Assembly: GCA_946407745.1 (NCBI GenBank)
Contig: CAMJPQ010000012.1
Span: 1-58,624, forward strand
DNA: 58,624 nucleotides
DNA from: an uncultured Clostridia bacterium
GTDB taxonomy: Bacteria > Bacillota > Clostridia > Christensenellales > Aristaeellaceae
Direction of reading: 5' to 3'
Shown: one piece after another, positions 21,624 to 30,705 of the stretch
How positions within the stretch are numbered: the first letter of the stretch is position 1
How the letters are laid out: every line of letters begins with the position of its first letter
Made by a program: the position numbers and the translations under genes
The notes under the pieces: generated by a model
Database searches by the model: none
The model's input: only the letters and a program-made list of their open reading frames with translations
Told to the model about the DNA's origin: nothing

Positions 21624-22745
21624 ATGCCGTATTATCAGGATCTGCCAAACAGGCGCGCATCGGCGAAAAACAACCCGGACAACTGGAAGGAAGAACGCTC
21701 CGCAAGGGGCGGCCGCTCCGGCAGCCGTGCCGGAAACCGCCCGTACAGCGGGCCGCGCCGGCGCGATGAAGAAAAGAATGATTACCGCTCTTTTGACGAC
21801 GGGCGCCGGCCGGACCGCCGCGACAGCCGGCCAGACCGCCGCAGCACCGGCACCAGGCCGCCCAGGCGCTTCGGCCCCGAACGCCCGGAGGATCGCGACC
21901 GCCGCACACAGCCAAGGGAAGCCGCCCCGCGCGGACATGAGGCTTTTGAATACCATCGCCCGGAGCCGACGGCACCGGCTCCCCGGGAGATACACCGCGC
22001 GGAGCGGGAGGAGACCCTGCCGGAGAACCTGCTGCTGGGACGCAACCCTATCCGCGAGGCGCTGAAAACCGGCAGGGATCTGGAAAAGCTGCTCGTGATG
22101 AAGGGCGAGCTGTCCGGCTCTGCGCGGCAGATTGTGCAGATGGCCAAGGAAGCACGCATTCCCGTGCAGGAGGTGGACAAGAGCCGGCTGGACGAGATCA
22201 CCCCCCATCATCAGGGCCTGATTGCCTTTGCCTCTGCCTACAGCTATTCCACCGTGGAGGACATGTTCGCCGTCGCACAGGAGCGGGATGAGGAGCCTTT
22301 CCTGATCATACTGGACGGCGTGACCGACCCGCAGAACCTGGGCGCGATCATCCGCTCGGCGGAATGCGTCGGCGCGCACGGCGTGATCGTCAGGGAGCGG
22401 CGGAGCGTGGGCCTGACGCCGGCGGCCGTGAAGGCCTCCGCCGGTGCCATCGAGCATGTGAAGGTCGCCCGGGTCACCAACCTGAACCGCACCATCGAGG
22501 AGCTGAAGCGCCGCGGCGTGTGGGTCTACGCCCTGACCATGGACGGCGAGGACTATCAGAAGGTGGCCTTTGACGGCGCGGTGGCGCTCGTGATTGGCTC
22601 CGAGGGAGAGGGCATCAGCCATCTGACCCTGGAGGAATGTGACCATAAGGTGTCCCTGCCGCTGATGGGGCAGATTGAGAGCCTGAATGCCTCGGTGGCC
22701 GCGGGCGTGATGATGTACCGCGTGCTGGCCTGCCGCAAGCCATGA
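21624..22745 (+). CDS. rlmB: 23S rRNA G2251 2'-O-methyltransferase with long disordered N-terminus
   Basis: This SpoU-family methyltransferase uses SAM through a trefoil knot. The catalytic part starts near residue 132 (NLLLGRNPIREALKTGRDLE). It contains ILDGVTDPQNLGAIIRSAEC, then ALVIGSEGEGISHL and SLPLMGQIESLNASVAAGVM, all typical of RlmB. The first 130 residues are an Arg/Pro/Asp/Gly-rich tail absent from usual 245-residue homologues, and probably disordered and RNA-binding. AGGAGG precedes the ATG; the stop overlaps yacP (ATGA). Confidence 0.92.
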   Translation: MPYYQDLPNRRASAKNNPDNWKEERSARGGRSGSRAGNRPYSGPRRRDEEKNDYRSFDDGRRPDRRDSRPDRRSTGTRPPRRFGPERPEDRDRRTQPREAAPRGHEAFEYHRPEPTAPAPREIHRAEREETLPENLLLGRNPIREALKTGRDLEKLLVMKGELSGSARQIVQMAKEARIPVQEVDKSRLDEITPHHQGLIAFASAYSYSTVEDMFAVAQERDEEPFLIILDGVTDPQNLGAIIRSAECVGAHGVIVRERRSVGLTPAAVKASAGAIEHVKVARVTNLNRTIEELKRRGVWVYALTMDGEDYQKVAFDGAVALVIGSEGEGISHLTLEECDHKVSLPLMGQIESLNASVAAGVMMYRVLACRKP

Positions 22746-23254
22746 AGCCGCTGCTGCTGGTAGACGGCTACAATGTGATCGGCGCGTGGCGCGAGGCGGA
22801 AAAGAGCGAATGGACACTGGATGAGAGCCGCGACCGCCTGATCCGCCTGCTGGAGGACTACGCGGGTTACTCCGGCGAGGACATTGTGCTGGTGTTCGAC
22901 GGCTATCAGAGCGACCGGCGCCTTCGCAGCGAGGAGACGCGCGGCTGCCTGACGGTCGTGTTCACCCGGCACGGTGAAACGGCGGACAGCTACATCGAGC
23001 GCCGTGCCGCGGAAACGCCGCGCTATGTGCCGCTGCGCGTGGCCACCTCAGATGGGCTGGAGCAGAGCCAGGTGCTGTCCACAGGCGCGGTGCGGCTGAC
23101 CTCGCGCGAATTGCTGCGGGAGCTGCGGCAGACACGCAGCGAAGGCTTCACCCAAAACGAAAAAAACACCGGCGTGCAGCGCCGTCAGCTGGAGGGCAGG
23201 CTCTCCGGCAAGGTGGTGGAGCAGTTGGAAAAGCTGCGCAGAGGAAAAGAATGA
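22742..23254 (+). CDS. yacP: YacP/Rae1-type NYN-domain ribonuclease
   Basis: This 170-residue PIN-like NYN protein has acidic residues in LLLVDGYNVIGAW, DIVLVFDGYQSD and ETADSYIERRA, and VATSDGLEQSQVLSTGAVRL typical of Rae1. Rae1 cleaves mRNA inside the ribosomal A site in Bacillus. The gene overlaps rlmB by four bases and sits immediately before sigH, the conserved order. A basic C-terminal helix (SGKVVEQLEKLRRGKE) follows. Confidence 0.93.
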   Translation: MKPLLLVDGYNVIGAWREAEKSEWTLDESRDRLIRLLEDYAGYSGEDIVLVFDGYQSDRRLRSEETRGCLTVVFTRHGETADSYIERRAAETPRYVPLRVATSDGLEQSQVLSTGAVRLTSRELLRELRQTRSEGFTQNEKNTGVQRRQLEGRLSGKVVEQLEKLRRGKE

Positions 23255-23390
23255 TATGGATGCCCAAAGGGCGGCTTTCACCGAAACCGGGCTGCGCCGG
23301 AGAGCTGGAGCAAGCGCTTCGGCTGCGTCCAAGAGGCAGACAATGCCCTTTTGCGCCCATTCAGAGAGTAAGCCAAGGCAGGTGAGATAC

Positions 23391-24161
23391 ATGGTGGAGG
23401 AGATGGAGCTCGGACTGACAGAGGAAGAGCTGCGGGACCTGGCAGAAATACAGAAGACGCGTGAGGAGCAGGAGCGCAGCGGCCTGCTGGTGCTGGAGGA
23501 ACTCCCCCCTGAAGCTGAGCCGCCGGCGGCCATAGCCTCTGTGTACGCGGAGATGACAGACGAGCAGATTGTGGAGAAGTGCCAGCAGGGTGACAGCCGC
23601 GCGGTGGAATACCTGCTGAACAGGTACAAGAACTTTGTCAGGGCCCGGGCGCGCAGCTATTTCCTCATTGGCGCCGACCATGAGGACATTGTACAGGAGG
23701 GCATGATTGGCCTGTTCAAGGCCATACGCGACTACAAGCCGGACCGGCAGTCCTCCTTTCACGCCTTTGCGGAGCTGTGCGTGACCCGGCAGATCATCAC
23801 AGCCATCAAAACGGCCACGCGGCAGAAGCACATTCCGCTGAACAGCTATGTCTCCCTCAACAAGCCCCTGTACGACGACGAGTCGGACCGCACCCTGCTG
23901 GATGTGATCATGGAGGGGCGCGTGACCAACCCGGAGGAGCTGATCATCTCCCAGGAGGGCTACAACAGCATCAGCAAGCGCCTGTATGAGAGCCTGAGCG
24001 AGCTGGAAATGGGCGCGCTGCACGATTTCCTGGAGGGGAAAAGCTATCAGGAGATCGCGGAGCACCTGGGCAGCCACGCCAAGGCCATAGACAACGCGCT
24101 GCAGCGGGTGAGAAAGAAGCTGGAAAAATTCATCGCCGAGAGCGAGCGGGAGCCGACATGA
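23391..24161 (+). CDS. sigH: RNA polymerase sigma factor SigH-like
   Basis: This is a sigma-70-family factor of about 256 residues from the chosen ATG (AGGTGAG just upstream). The reading frame is open back to 23256 and the exact start is uncertain. Region 2 is in NRYKNFVRARARSYFLIGAD and HEDIVQEGMIGLFKAIRDYK. Region 4 HTH is EGKSYQEIAEHLGSHAKAIDNAL. About 55 acidic residues precede the usual SigH start (MTDEQIVEKCQQGD). SigH directs the transition-state and early sporulation regulon in Bacillus. Its position after yacP supports the name. Confidence 0.92.
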   Translation: MVEEMELGLTEEELRDLAEIQKTREEQERSGLLVLEELPPEAEPPAAIASVYAEMTDEQIVEKCQQGDSRAVEYLLNRYKNFVRARARSYFLIGADHEDIVQEGMIGLFKAIRDYKPDRQSSFHAFAELCVTRQIITAIKTATRQKHIPLNSYVSLNKPLYDDESDRTLLDVIMEGRVTNPEELIISQEGYNSISKRLYESLSELEMGALHDFLEGKSYQEIAEHLGSHAKAIDNALQRVRKKLEKFIAESEREPT

Positions 24162-24164
24162 AAA

Positions 24165-24187
24165 AATGCCGCCCAACGGGCGGCATT
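24165..24187. terminator. Bidirectional terminator between sigH and the GNAT gene
   Basis: The ten-bp stem AATGCCGCCC/GGGCGGCATT (24165-24174/24178-24187), loop AAC, has an A-run on the left that becomes a T-run for the minus-strand transcript. Confidence 0.8.
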
Positions 24188-24195
24188 ATGTTGCC

Positions 24196-24999
24196 TCACA
24201 GGGAGAGCGCGGGGTATACGGACAGGGTTTCCTTTTCCTCGCCATGCAGCGTACGGATCAGGCCGAGCTGTGGCACGGAGTGCGTCATCACGCGCGTGGT
24301 AAAGCTGCGCACGCCTTCCCGCTCCATCAGTGTCATGACCGCCCTGGCCATCAGGGAGGCGAAGCCGTTGCGGCGCACGCTGCTGTCGACATAAATGGCG
24401 TAGAGCTCACAGCCCGTGCCGGCACCGGCGGCCAGACACTCGCCGACAAGACGGCCCGCGTTGACCGCGCCAATGGCGGTAAAGTGCTGCGCGCGCAGCA
24501 GCTCCGCCAGATAGGATAGATCAATGTGGCTGACGTTGTTGGCCCGCAGGCGCTCCAGGAAGGCCATCTGCTCGGGCAGCGTATTCAGCGGGGTCTGCCG
24601 CAGCTGCACGCCCATGGGCAGGCGGCCGTCCCAGCCGGGGTTCTTCAGGCTGTAGGACTTTTCTTCCCCCACAACCACAAAATCGCCCGCCTCATAAAAC
24701 TTCTTTTCCGGGCTGTCAGCCGGCAGGCAGGTGTACATTCTGGCCGGTACATCGGGGGCTGTGTCCCTCAGCTGCCGAGCCCTGGCTACCAGCGCGCCAA
24801 ACAGCGCATATCGCGCGGCCGGCTGCGCCTCCAGCGAGAGGTAGATATTCACCGGGCAGTCCGGATACAGGTGCGGAAGGAACTGGTACACCGCGTAGCC
24901 GGTGCCGAAGGAGCGTCCGGCGGCGTCCAGGGCGAGATAGACGTTCTCCGGGCTCTGCCCCAGTGTTGCGCCGGCGGGGTGGGCAATGGTCAGATTCAT
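24196..24999 (-). CDS. GNAT-family acetyltransferase
   Basis: This 267-residue protein has a C-terminal GNAT fold. The acetyl-CoA-binding segment is IYVDSSVRRNGFASLMARAV (about 210-230), and the last strand region is SFTTRVMTHSVPQLGLIRTL. The N-terminal half (about 1-130) may be a second, degenerate GNAT-like domain. The substrate is unknown. It has its own promoter (25038-25066). The ribosome site is weak. Confidence 0.75.
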   Translation of the reverse strand: MNLTIAHPAGATLGQSPENVYLALDAAGRSFGTGYAVYQFLPHLYPDCPVNIYLSLEAQPAARYALFGALVARARQLRDTAPDVPARMYTCLPADSPEKKFYEAGDFVVVGEEKSYSLKNPGWDGRLPMGVQLRQTPLNTLPEQMAFLERLRANNVSHIDLSYLAELLRAQHFTAIGAVNAGRLVGECLAAGAGTGCELYAIYVDSSVRRNGFASLMARAVMTLMEREGVRSFTTRVMTHSVPQLGLIRTLHGEEKETLSVYPALSL

Positions 25000-25037
25000 G
25001 CGCTCAAGCCTTTCTGCGGCCGTACGGCTGCATGCAC

Positions 25038-25066
25038 ATTATAGAAAAAAGGGACTGCCTTGTCAA
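25038..25066 (-). promoter_or_regulatory. Promoter of the GNAT gene
   Basis: On the minus strand, -35 TTGACA (25066-25061), 17-base spacer and -10 TATAAT (25043-25038), a near-consensus promoter. Confidence 0.8.
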
Positions 25067-25092
25067 TCACGGCAGCGCGGAGGCAAAACAGA

Positions 25093-25362
25093 ATGGAAAA
25101 GGAAGAGATCATCACCCTGTACGATGAGGAGGAGGGGGAAATACCCTTCCGTGTTGTGGGACGCATGGAGTGGAAGGACGGGAATTACGCTCTTCTGCAG
25201 GACGCGGAGGACGGGGAAGCAGGCATCATGGTCTTTCAGGTCACACCCGGGGAAGATGGCGCCGAGGATTATGACTTCGTGGAAGATGATGAGCTGAGCG
25301 ACGATGTGTTCTACTACTGGCAGGCTGAACGGGATGACTATGAATTTGCAGACGCAGAGTAG
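25093..25362 (+). CDS. DUF1292 family small acidic protein
   Basis: This 89-residue protein (EKEEIITLYDEEEGEIPFRV ... GNYALLQDAEDGEAGIMVFQV) belongs to the acidic DUF1292/YrzB-like family common in Firmicutes; function unknown. Start at 25093 is supported by GGAGG nine bases upstream; a longer frame from 25060 is unlikely. The downstream aldo/keto reductase follows 17 bases later, probably in the same transcript. Confidence 0.85.
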   Translation: MEKEEIITLYDEEEGEIPFRVVGRMEWKDGNYALLQDAEDGEAGIMVFQVTPGEDGAEDYDFVEDDELSDDVFYYWQAERDDYEFADAE

Positions 25363-25379
25363 GAGAGGGGTAAACAGCG

Positions 25380-26600
25380 ATGCAATACCGCAGTGACAGG
25401 CACGGGGAGCCCATCTCCCTGCTGGGCTTTGGCTGTATGCGCTTCAGACGCAGCGGCGCGGGCATTGATCAGGAAGAGGCGGACAGGGAGATACGCCGGG
25501 CGATTGAGCTGGGCGTGAACTATTTTGATACCGCCTACATCTATCCTGGCAGCGAGGCCTGCCTCGGTGAAGCGTTGAGCCGCGACGGCCTGCGCGACAG
25601 GGTGAACATTGCCACCAAGCTGCCGCAGTACCTGATCAAGGACGCCGCTGCGATAGACCGGTATTTCAGCGAGGAGCTAAAGCGCCTGCGCACAGACCAT
25701 GTGGACTATTACCTGATGCACATGCTCACGGATATCGCTGCCTGGCGCAAGCTGGAGGCGCTGGGCATCAGGGAATGGATCAGGGAGAAAAAGAACAGCG
25801 GCGCCATACGCAACATCGGCTTTTCCTTTCACGGCAATACCGCGCTGTTCCTGCAGATACTGGATGCCTACGACTGGGATTTCTGCCAGATACAGTACAA
25901 CTATATGGACGAGGTGAGCCAGGCGGGGCGGAAGGGCCTGCAGGAGGCTGCCCGGCGCGGCATACCGGTCATCATCATGGAGCCGCTGCGCGGCGGCAAG
26001 CTGGTCAGCATGCTGCCGGAGAAGGCGAAAGCGGTCATCGCGGCTGATCCGAAAAGGCGCAGCCCCGCCGAGCTGGCCCTGCGCTGGCTGTGGGAGCAGC
26101 CGGAGGTGACCTGCGTGCTCTCCGGCATGAACAGCATGGAAATGCTGGAGGAAAACTGCCGCATTGCCTCGCAGGTACAGCCGCACGAATTCGGCGGTGA
26201 AGACAGGCAGATGATCGACAGCGTGCGGCAGGCCATCAATGAGAAGCTGATGATCAACTGCACCGGCTGCTCCTACTGCATGCCCTGCCCGCAGGGCGTG
26301 GATATCCCCGGCACCTTCCGCTGCTATAACGAGATGTCCATGGAGAGCAGACAGGCGGGGCGGCACGAATACTCACAGGTGGTCTGCCTGCGGGAAAAGC
26401 CGGGCCTGGCCAGCCAGTGCATCGGCTGCGGCCGCTGCGAGAGGCACTGCCCCCAGCACCTGCCCATCATTGAAACGCTGAAGAAGGCGGGAAGGGCGCT
26501 CACACCCTGGTATTACAGGCCGGTACTCGGCGTGATGCGCTGGTGGCTGTACGGCAGGAAGGCTTCCGGCGCGAAGAACGCAGCCGCCGGCGGAAAGTAA
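25380..26600 (+). CDS. Aldo/keto reductase with C-terminal 2x[4Fe-4S] ferredoxin domain
   Basis: This 406-residue protein has an AKR TIM barrel (LGFGCMRFRR, GVNYFDTAYIYPGSEACLGE, ATKLPQYL, VDYYLMHML, IIMEPLRGGKLV). A cysteine-rich tail follows, with CTGCSYCMPCPQGVDIPG and CIGCGRCERHCPQHLPI for two 4Fe-4S clusters. The type is widespread in anaerobic Clostridia and probably couples ferredoxin-like electron flow to carbonyl reduction; the substrate is not known. The last 30 residues are basic. AKR tetrad residues Asp, Tyr and Lys are visible. Confidence 0.9.
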   Translation: MQYRSDRHGEPISLLGFGCMRFRRSGAGIDQEEADREIRRAIELGVNYFDTAYIYPGSEACLGEALSRDGLRDRVNIATKLPQYLIKDAAAIDRYFSEELKRLRTDHVDYYLMHMLTDIAAWRKLEALGIREWIREKKNSGAIRNIGFSFHGNTALFLQILDAYDWDFCQIQYNYMDEVSQAGRKGLQEAARRGIPVIIMEPLRGGKLVSMLPEKAKAVIAADPKRRSPAELALRWLWEQPEVTCVLSGMNSMEMLEENCRIASQVQPHEFGGEDRQMIDSVRQAINEKLMINCTGCSYCMPCPQGVDIPGTFRCYNEMSMESRQAGRHEYSQVVCLREKPGLASQCIGCGRCERHCPQHLPIIETLKKAGRALTPWYYRPVLGVMRWWLYGRKASGAKNAAAGGK

Positions 26601-26897
26601 GCATGCCGTGCGGACGGCGGAGAACGCAGGTGGCGCCGACCGGCTCAAAGCGGCAGACCTGCATGGCCTCCTTCGGCTCGCACCTGTAAAAAACAGATGA
26701 TTCATTCATTGGCGTGCCTGCTGACGGCTTTTCCGCGATGCGCCGTGTGAATCATGTAATTCAGCACCGTCAATCTTTGGTATTTCGCCTGCACGTCAGA
26801 AAGAACCTGATTGCCGTCTGCTCAGTTCATTTCATCAGTGCTCTCAAAAAATGTGACAAAACGATGACCAAAATACAGATTTCCTTAATATAACATC
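26601..26897. other. Gene-free stretch with an inverted repeat
   Basis: No convincing gene was found. ATGATTCA (26697-26704) and TGAATCAT (26748-26755) could pair, with GGCG/CGCC (26711-26714/26741-26744) inside. The structure lacks a T-run and is far from both neighbours. It may be the end of the upstream transcript, a regulatory element or chance. Confidence 0.3.
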
Positions 26898-26926
26898 TTG
26901 CAAAAAACGGCCATCGTGTGTATAAT
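26898..26926 (+). promoter_or_regulatory. Promoter of the secreted-protein gene at 26974
   Basis: The -35 TTGCAA (26898-26903), 17-base spacer and -10 TATAAT (26921-26926) are followed by a ribosome site AAAGGAG at 26958-26964. Confidence 0.8.
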
Positions 26927-26973
26927 ATTAATTGCCTGTATTTGGATAGGTTTTTTGAAAGGAGATCCTCCTG

Positions 26974-28461
26974 ATGAAAAAATTCGTGAGTCTTGCTCTG
27001 GCTCTTGTAATGCTGCTCGCTTCGACGGCTGCACTGGCCTATCAGGATGTGACGATTGGCGGTGTTGTGATCGATGCGCCGAATACCCCTGACGGGGTTT
27101 CCATTGCCGCCGGCCGCCGCTATGTGGACTACGACACCTTCTTCAACAACGAGGGTGTATTCTATATCCCCGACAGCGCGGACGACCTGTTCGATGTGCC
27201 TGATTTCCAGAAGCCCATCAGCGTGTCCACCAAGAAGACGGGCTGGGACATCACCGTCACCTTTGACGTGGATCCCGACGAGGTGTTCGTCAACTGGTAC
27301 GGCAAGAATGAGGTTGAGGAAGAGCTGAACGTGATGGACCGGGTGGCCACCTACACCACCGAGGGCCACAAGTATCAGCCCGGCATCAGCGGCGCGCCGC
27401 GCGACATCTCCTATGAGAACACCCGCGACAGGCACCTGGGCGGCACCGCGCCGGACAGCTACCGCGTGCGCATGGCGGACGGCTCCACCTTCGTCATCAC
27501 CTCGATGACCGCCTCCAACGCCAAGTTCAGCAGCTACCTGAAGACAAAGTTCGCCCCCGGCTCCGACACCTACTACCGTGTGACCTATGCCGACGCGAAT
27601 TTCAACAGCACCAACAAGGACGTGACGGACGCCAAGCTGGCCCGAACCGTGCTGGCGAACGCCGGTATGCTGGCCAGGACGGAGACCTCTCCCGCGCAGC
27701 GTCAGCCCTCTACCTCCGGTGTGAAGACCTATCAGCCCCAGCCCGATTATGTGAATCCCGTGCCGGCCGGCACCGAGACAAAGAAGGTTTCCGCCTACTA
27801 TGTGTCTCAGGTGTTTGACAAGGGCCAGAAGAATGGCATGAAGGACGACAAAGGCAAGGATATGACCGGCGTGACCGGCTGGAAGGTCGTGCAGGCCTAC
27901 GGCGCCTGGGTGGACCACGCGGCTTATGACATCACCGCCGGCCCGTTCGAGACCACGCACGGCCGTGACGGCGTGTGGATGACCGAGACCATCACCATCC
28001 TGGACAGCGATGCCTTCATGTCCCACATGGAAGGCGCGACCGCCTACTACATCTACAAGAACCCGGGCAACTCCACCGGCCACTACCTGTGGCAGGTGAA
28101 GGAAATCTACCCGGAGGGCGACATTGCCTCCATCACCGCGGAGTATGACAACAGCGCCGGACATAAGCTGATCAACTATGTGATCGACTACCGCTCCGGC
28201 GATGACGGCGCCGACCTGTACCGCATCAAGTATGACGCCAAGAACCGCATCATCGGCGGCTGGGTCATCAAGGACGGCAACATTGTCTATCAGAACGGCT
28301 CCGGCAAGTACTTCAACAGCACCTGGATCAACCTGGAAAACTGGAAGATGGTCAAGGAAGAAGACCTTGAGCGTCTGGCTGATTTCGCCAACCCCCCGAG
28401 AGTGGCTGTGTGGGAAGACGGCATTAACGATTTCTGGGGCGACACCTCCAGTGAAGGCTGA
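26974..28461 (+). CDS. Secreted protein of unknown family (paralogue A)
   Basis: This 495-residue protein has a clear signal peptide (KKFVSLALALVMLLASTAALA, cleavage about residue 22). No known domain recognised. It shares long stretches with the product of 39923-40954: KPIS-TKK-G-ITVTF, GHKYQPG-SGA-RD, GWKV-Q-YG-WVD-AAY, TETIT-SD-F, and YLWQ-KE-Y-EG-IA-ITAEY. It adds a Gln/Pro-rich linker (about 240-265) and about 80 extra C-terminal residues with Trp/Tyr repeats. It has a strong promoter and two terminators, so it is a stand-alone, probably well-expressed surface or secreted protein. Function unknown. Confidence 0.85.
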   Translation: MKKFVSLALALVMLLASTAALAYQDVTIGGVVIDAPNTPDGVSIAAGRRYVDYDTFFNNEGVFYIPDSADDLFDVPDFQKPISVSTKKTGWDITVTFDVDPDEVFVNWYGKNEVEEELNVMDRVATYTTEGHKYQPGISGAPRDISYENTRDRHLGGTAPDSYRVRMADGSTFVITSMTASNAKFSSYLKTKFAPGSDTYYRVTYADANFNSTNKDVTDAKLARTVLANAGMLARTETSPAQRQPSTSGVKTYQPQPDYVNPVPAGTETKKVSAYYVSQVFDKGQKNGMKDDKGKDMTGVTGWKVVQAYGAWVDHAAYDITAGPFETTHGRDGVWMTETITILDSDAFMSHMEGATAYYIYKNPGNSTGHYLWQVKEIYPEGDIASITAEYDNSAGHKLINYVIDYRSGDDGADLYRIKYDAKNRIIGGWVIKDGNIVYQNGSGKYFNSTWINLENWKMVKEEDLERLADFANPPRVAVWEDGINDFWGDTSSEG

Positions 28462-28491
28462 TCACCACGGTTTCCGTAACTGATATATCGC

Positions 28492-28565
28492 ACCCCCGCG
28501 CACACGCGCGGGGGTTTCTGACGGAAAGAATCAAGGCAAGCTTTCCGTGCGCGGAAAGCCTTTTT
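28492..28565 (+). terminator. Tandem terminators after the secreted-protein gene
   Basis: The first stem is ACCCCCGCG/CGCGGGGGT (28492-28500/28507-28515) with a weak T-tract. The second is GCTTTCCG/CGGAAAGC (28540-28547/28552-28559), followed by CTTTTT. Confidence 0.75.
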
Positions 28566-28571
28566 ACGCTA

Positions 28572-28600
28572 TTGCATCGCCGAAAAAACTATGCTACAAT
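28572..28600 (+). promoter_or_regulatory. Promoter of the tig operon
   Basis: The -35 TTGCAT (28572-28577), 17-base spacer and -10 TACAAT (28595-28600) lie about 48 bases before the tig ATG. Confidence 0.75.
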
Positions 28601-28647
28601 ACACAAGTATGCACGAAAACAGTGTGACCAAGTAGGAGGGTTAGCCA

Positions 28648-29994
28648 ATGAGCTACACGACGGAAAAGATTTCAAGCAACCAGGTGAAACTGAGTTTTTC
28701 CATCCCCGCGGAGGATTTTGAGGCTGCTGTGCAGAAGGCATATCTGAAAACGCGCGGCCGTATCCGCGTACCGGGCTTCCGCCCCGGCAAGGCGCCCCGC
28801 AAGTTCATCGAGAACATGTACGGCAAACAGGTTTTCTATGATGACGCGCTGAACGACCTGATCCCCGATGTGTACGACGCGGCGATCGAGGAGGCCGGCA
28901 TCCAGGCGGTGGACCAGCCGAACATCCATGTGGACCAGGCTGAAGAGGGCAAGGAAGTGCTGTTTACCGCCGAAGTCTATGTCTACCCTGAGGTGACCCT
29001 GGGCCAGTACGAAAAACTGGAAGTGGAGATTGAACCTGAGACCGTGAATGACGCGGCGGTGGACGCCCGCATTGAGCAGGTGCGCGCCGAGCATTCCCGC
29101 ACTGAAGAAGTGCTGGATCGCCCTGTAGAAAACGGCGACACCGTGAAGCTGGACTATGCCGGCACAGTGGACGGCGTGGCCTTTGACGGCGGCACCGCCG
29201 AGGACCAGACCCTGACGATCGGCTCCAATTCCTTCATCCCCGGCTTTGAGGAGCAGATAGTGGGTATGTGCGTTGCCGAGGAAAAGGACCTGCACGTCAC
29301 CTTCCCCGAGCAGTACCACGCCAAGGAGCTGGCCGGCAAGGACGCTGTGTTCCATGTGAAGGTCAACAGCATCTCCAAGACCGAGCTGCCCGAGCTGGAT
29401 GATGAGTTTGCCGCCGATGTGAGCGACTATTCCACCTTTGCTGAGTACCGCGAGAGTGTTCGCAAGGAGCTGGAGGAGCAGGCGCAAAAGAATAACCGTG
29501 TGGCTGCCGAGAACGCGGTTGTGGAAAAAGCTGTGGAAAACGCCGAGGTAGACATTCCCAAGGCGATGGAAGACCGCCAGCTGGCCGCGCTGATCCGCGA
29601 GCAGGACATGCAGATGCGCTATCAGGGCTACACACTGGATGACTTCCTCAAGTACCTGGGCCAGACCCGTGAACAGTTCGCCGAAAACTACCGCGGTGAG
29701 GCGCGCCGCCGCCTGAAGGTGCAGCTGGTGATTGAAGCGGTGCAGAAGGCTGCCGGCATCGAGGCGGACGAAGAGGCCATCGAGAAGCAGACAGCCGAGC
29801 AGGCCGAGCGCCTTGGCCGTGAGCTGGCAGACTTCAAGTCCAGCCTGACCGACAGCCAGAAGGAAGCGCTGAAGGATGCCGCCGCTGTGCAGAAGACAGT
29901 GGATCTGATGATGGCTTCCGCGAAGGTCACCGAAAAGCAGCCCGAACCGGAAACGCCTGCGGATCCGGAAACGGCGGAAGGCACCGTTGACTGA
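28648..29994 (+). CDS. tig: Trigger factor chaperone
   Basis: This 448-residue ribosome-associated chaperone and prolyl isomerase has three parts. The N-terminal ribosome-binding domain carries the signature [17 protein letters not shown]. The FKBP-type PPIase domain spans about 155-245 ([20 protein letters not shown] ... [17 protein letters not shown]). A helical C-terminal domain forms the arms. AGGAGG precedes the ATG. It heads the conserved tig-clpP-clpX-lon-engB order. Length is normal; the C-terminal tail is Pro/Glu-rich. Confidence 0.97.
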   Translation: MSYTTEKISSNQVKLSFSIPAEDFEAAVQKAYLKTRGRIRVPGFRPGKAPRKFIENMYGKQVFYDDALNDLIPDVYDAAIEEAGIQAVDQPNIHVDQAEEGKEVLFTAEVYVYPEVTLGQYEKLEVEIEPETVNDAAVDARIEQVRAEHSRTEEVLDRPVENGDTVKLDYAGTVDGVAFDGGTAEDQTLTIGSNSFIPGFEEQIVGMCVAEEKDLHVTFPEQYHAKELAGKDAVFHVKVNSISKTELPELDDEFAADVSDYSTFAEYRESVRKELEEQAQKNNRVAAENAVVEKAVENAEVDIPKAMEDRQLAALIREQDMQMRYQGYTLDDFLKYLGQTREQFAENYRGEARRRLKVQLVIEAVQKAAGIEADEEAIEKQTAEQAERLGRELADFKSSLTDSQKEALKDAAAVQKTVDLMMASAKVTEKQPEPETPADPETAEGTVD

Positions 29995-30010
29995 TACAGA
30001 CATATAAAGG

Positions 30011-30068
30011 CAGCATACAGGGAGAAGCGCAGGAACGTGGTGACGGCCCGAGCCTTCCCTGTATGCTG
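30011..30068 (+). promoter_or_regulatory. Long hairpin between tig and clpP
   Basis: CAGCATACAGGGA (30011-30023) pairs perfectly with TCCCTGTATGCTG (30056-30068), a 13-bp stem with a 32-base loop. Only TTTC follows. It may be a partial terminator, an RNA-processing site or a stability element setting the tig/clpP ratio. Confidence 0.5.
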
Positions 30069-30101
30069 TTTCAAAACCGGCAATTATCATGGAGGTATTC
30101 A

Positions 30102-30689
30102 ATGAATCTGATTCCCTATGTAGTGGAACAGACCAACCGCGGTGAGCGCTCTTACGATATATACTCGCGCCTGCTGAAGGATCGCATTGTATTCCTGGGC
30201 GGGGAGATTGACGACGCGGTGGCCAACACCGTGGTGGCGCAGCTTTTGTTCCTGGAGATGGAGAACCCGGAGGCGGACATCAACCTGTATATCAATTCCC
30301 CCGGCGGCTCGGTGACGGCCGGCATGGCCATCTATGATACCATGCAGTACATCAAGCCACAGGTGCGCACGGTGTGCATCGGCATGGCGGCCTCCATGGG
30401 CGCCTTCCTGCTGATGAGCGGCGCGAAGGGCAAGCGCCTGGCACTGCCCAACGCCGAGGTGATGATCCACCAGCCCCTGGGCGGCGCGCAGGGACAGGCG
30501 ACTGATGTGGCCATTCGCGCGGAGTGGCTGATGCGCACCAAGAAAAAGATGATCGGCATGATGGCGGAGATGACCGGCCAGCCGCTGGAAAAGGTGCAGC
30601 AGGACTGCGAGCGTGACTATTTTATGACCGCCCAAGAGGCGCTGGACTACCATATCATTGACGAGATCTATCAGGCCAGGGAAAAGTGA
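30102..30689 (+). CDS. clpP: ATP-dependent Clp protease proteolytic subunit
   Basis: This 195-residue serine protease forms the tetradecameric core that works with ClpX. The catalytic Ser is in [14 protein letters not shown] (residue 98) and His in [12 protein letters not shown] (residue 123). The N-terminal [20 protein letters not shown] is standard and sets the start at 30102, with GGAGGT before it. clpX follows after 16 bases. Length is typical. Confidence 0.97.
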   Translation: MNLIPYVVEQTNRGERSYDIYSRLLKDRIVFLGGEIDDAVANTVVAQLLFLEMENPEADINLYINSPGGSVTAGMAIYDTMQYIKPQVRTVCIGMAASMGAFLLMSGAKGKRLALPNAEVMIHQPLGGAQGQATDVAIRAEWLMRTKKKMIGMMAEMTGQPLEKVQQDCERDYFMTAQEALDYHIIDEIYQAREK

Positions 30690-30705
30690 GGAGAAGAAGT
30701 AGCGC

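Noticed and set aside
26500-26709. A 69-aa minus-strand frame starting MNESSVFYRCEPKEAM
   Set aside because: The opening loosely recalls a metal-binding N-terminus, but the rest is Arg-rich antisense of the reductase gene; no good ribosome site.
26827-28164. A 445-aa minus-strand frame opposite secreted paralogue A
   Set aside because: Gly/His/Val repeats of antisense origin; the plus strand has signal peptide, promoter and terminators.
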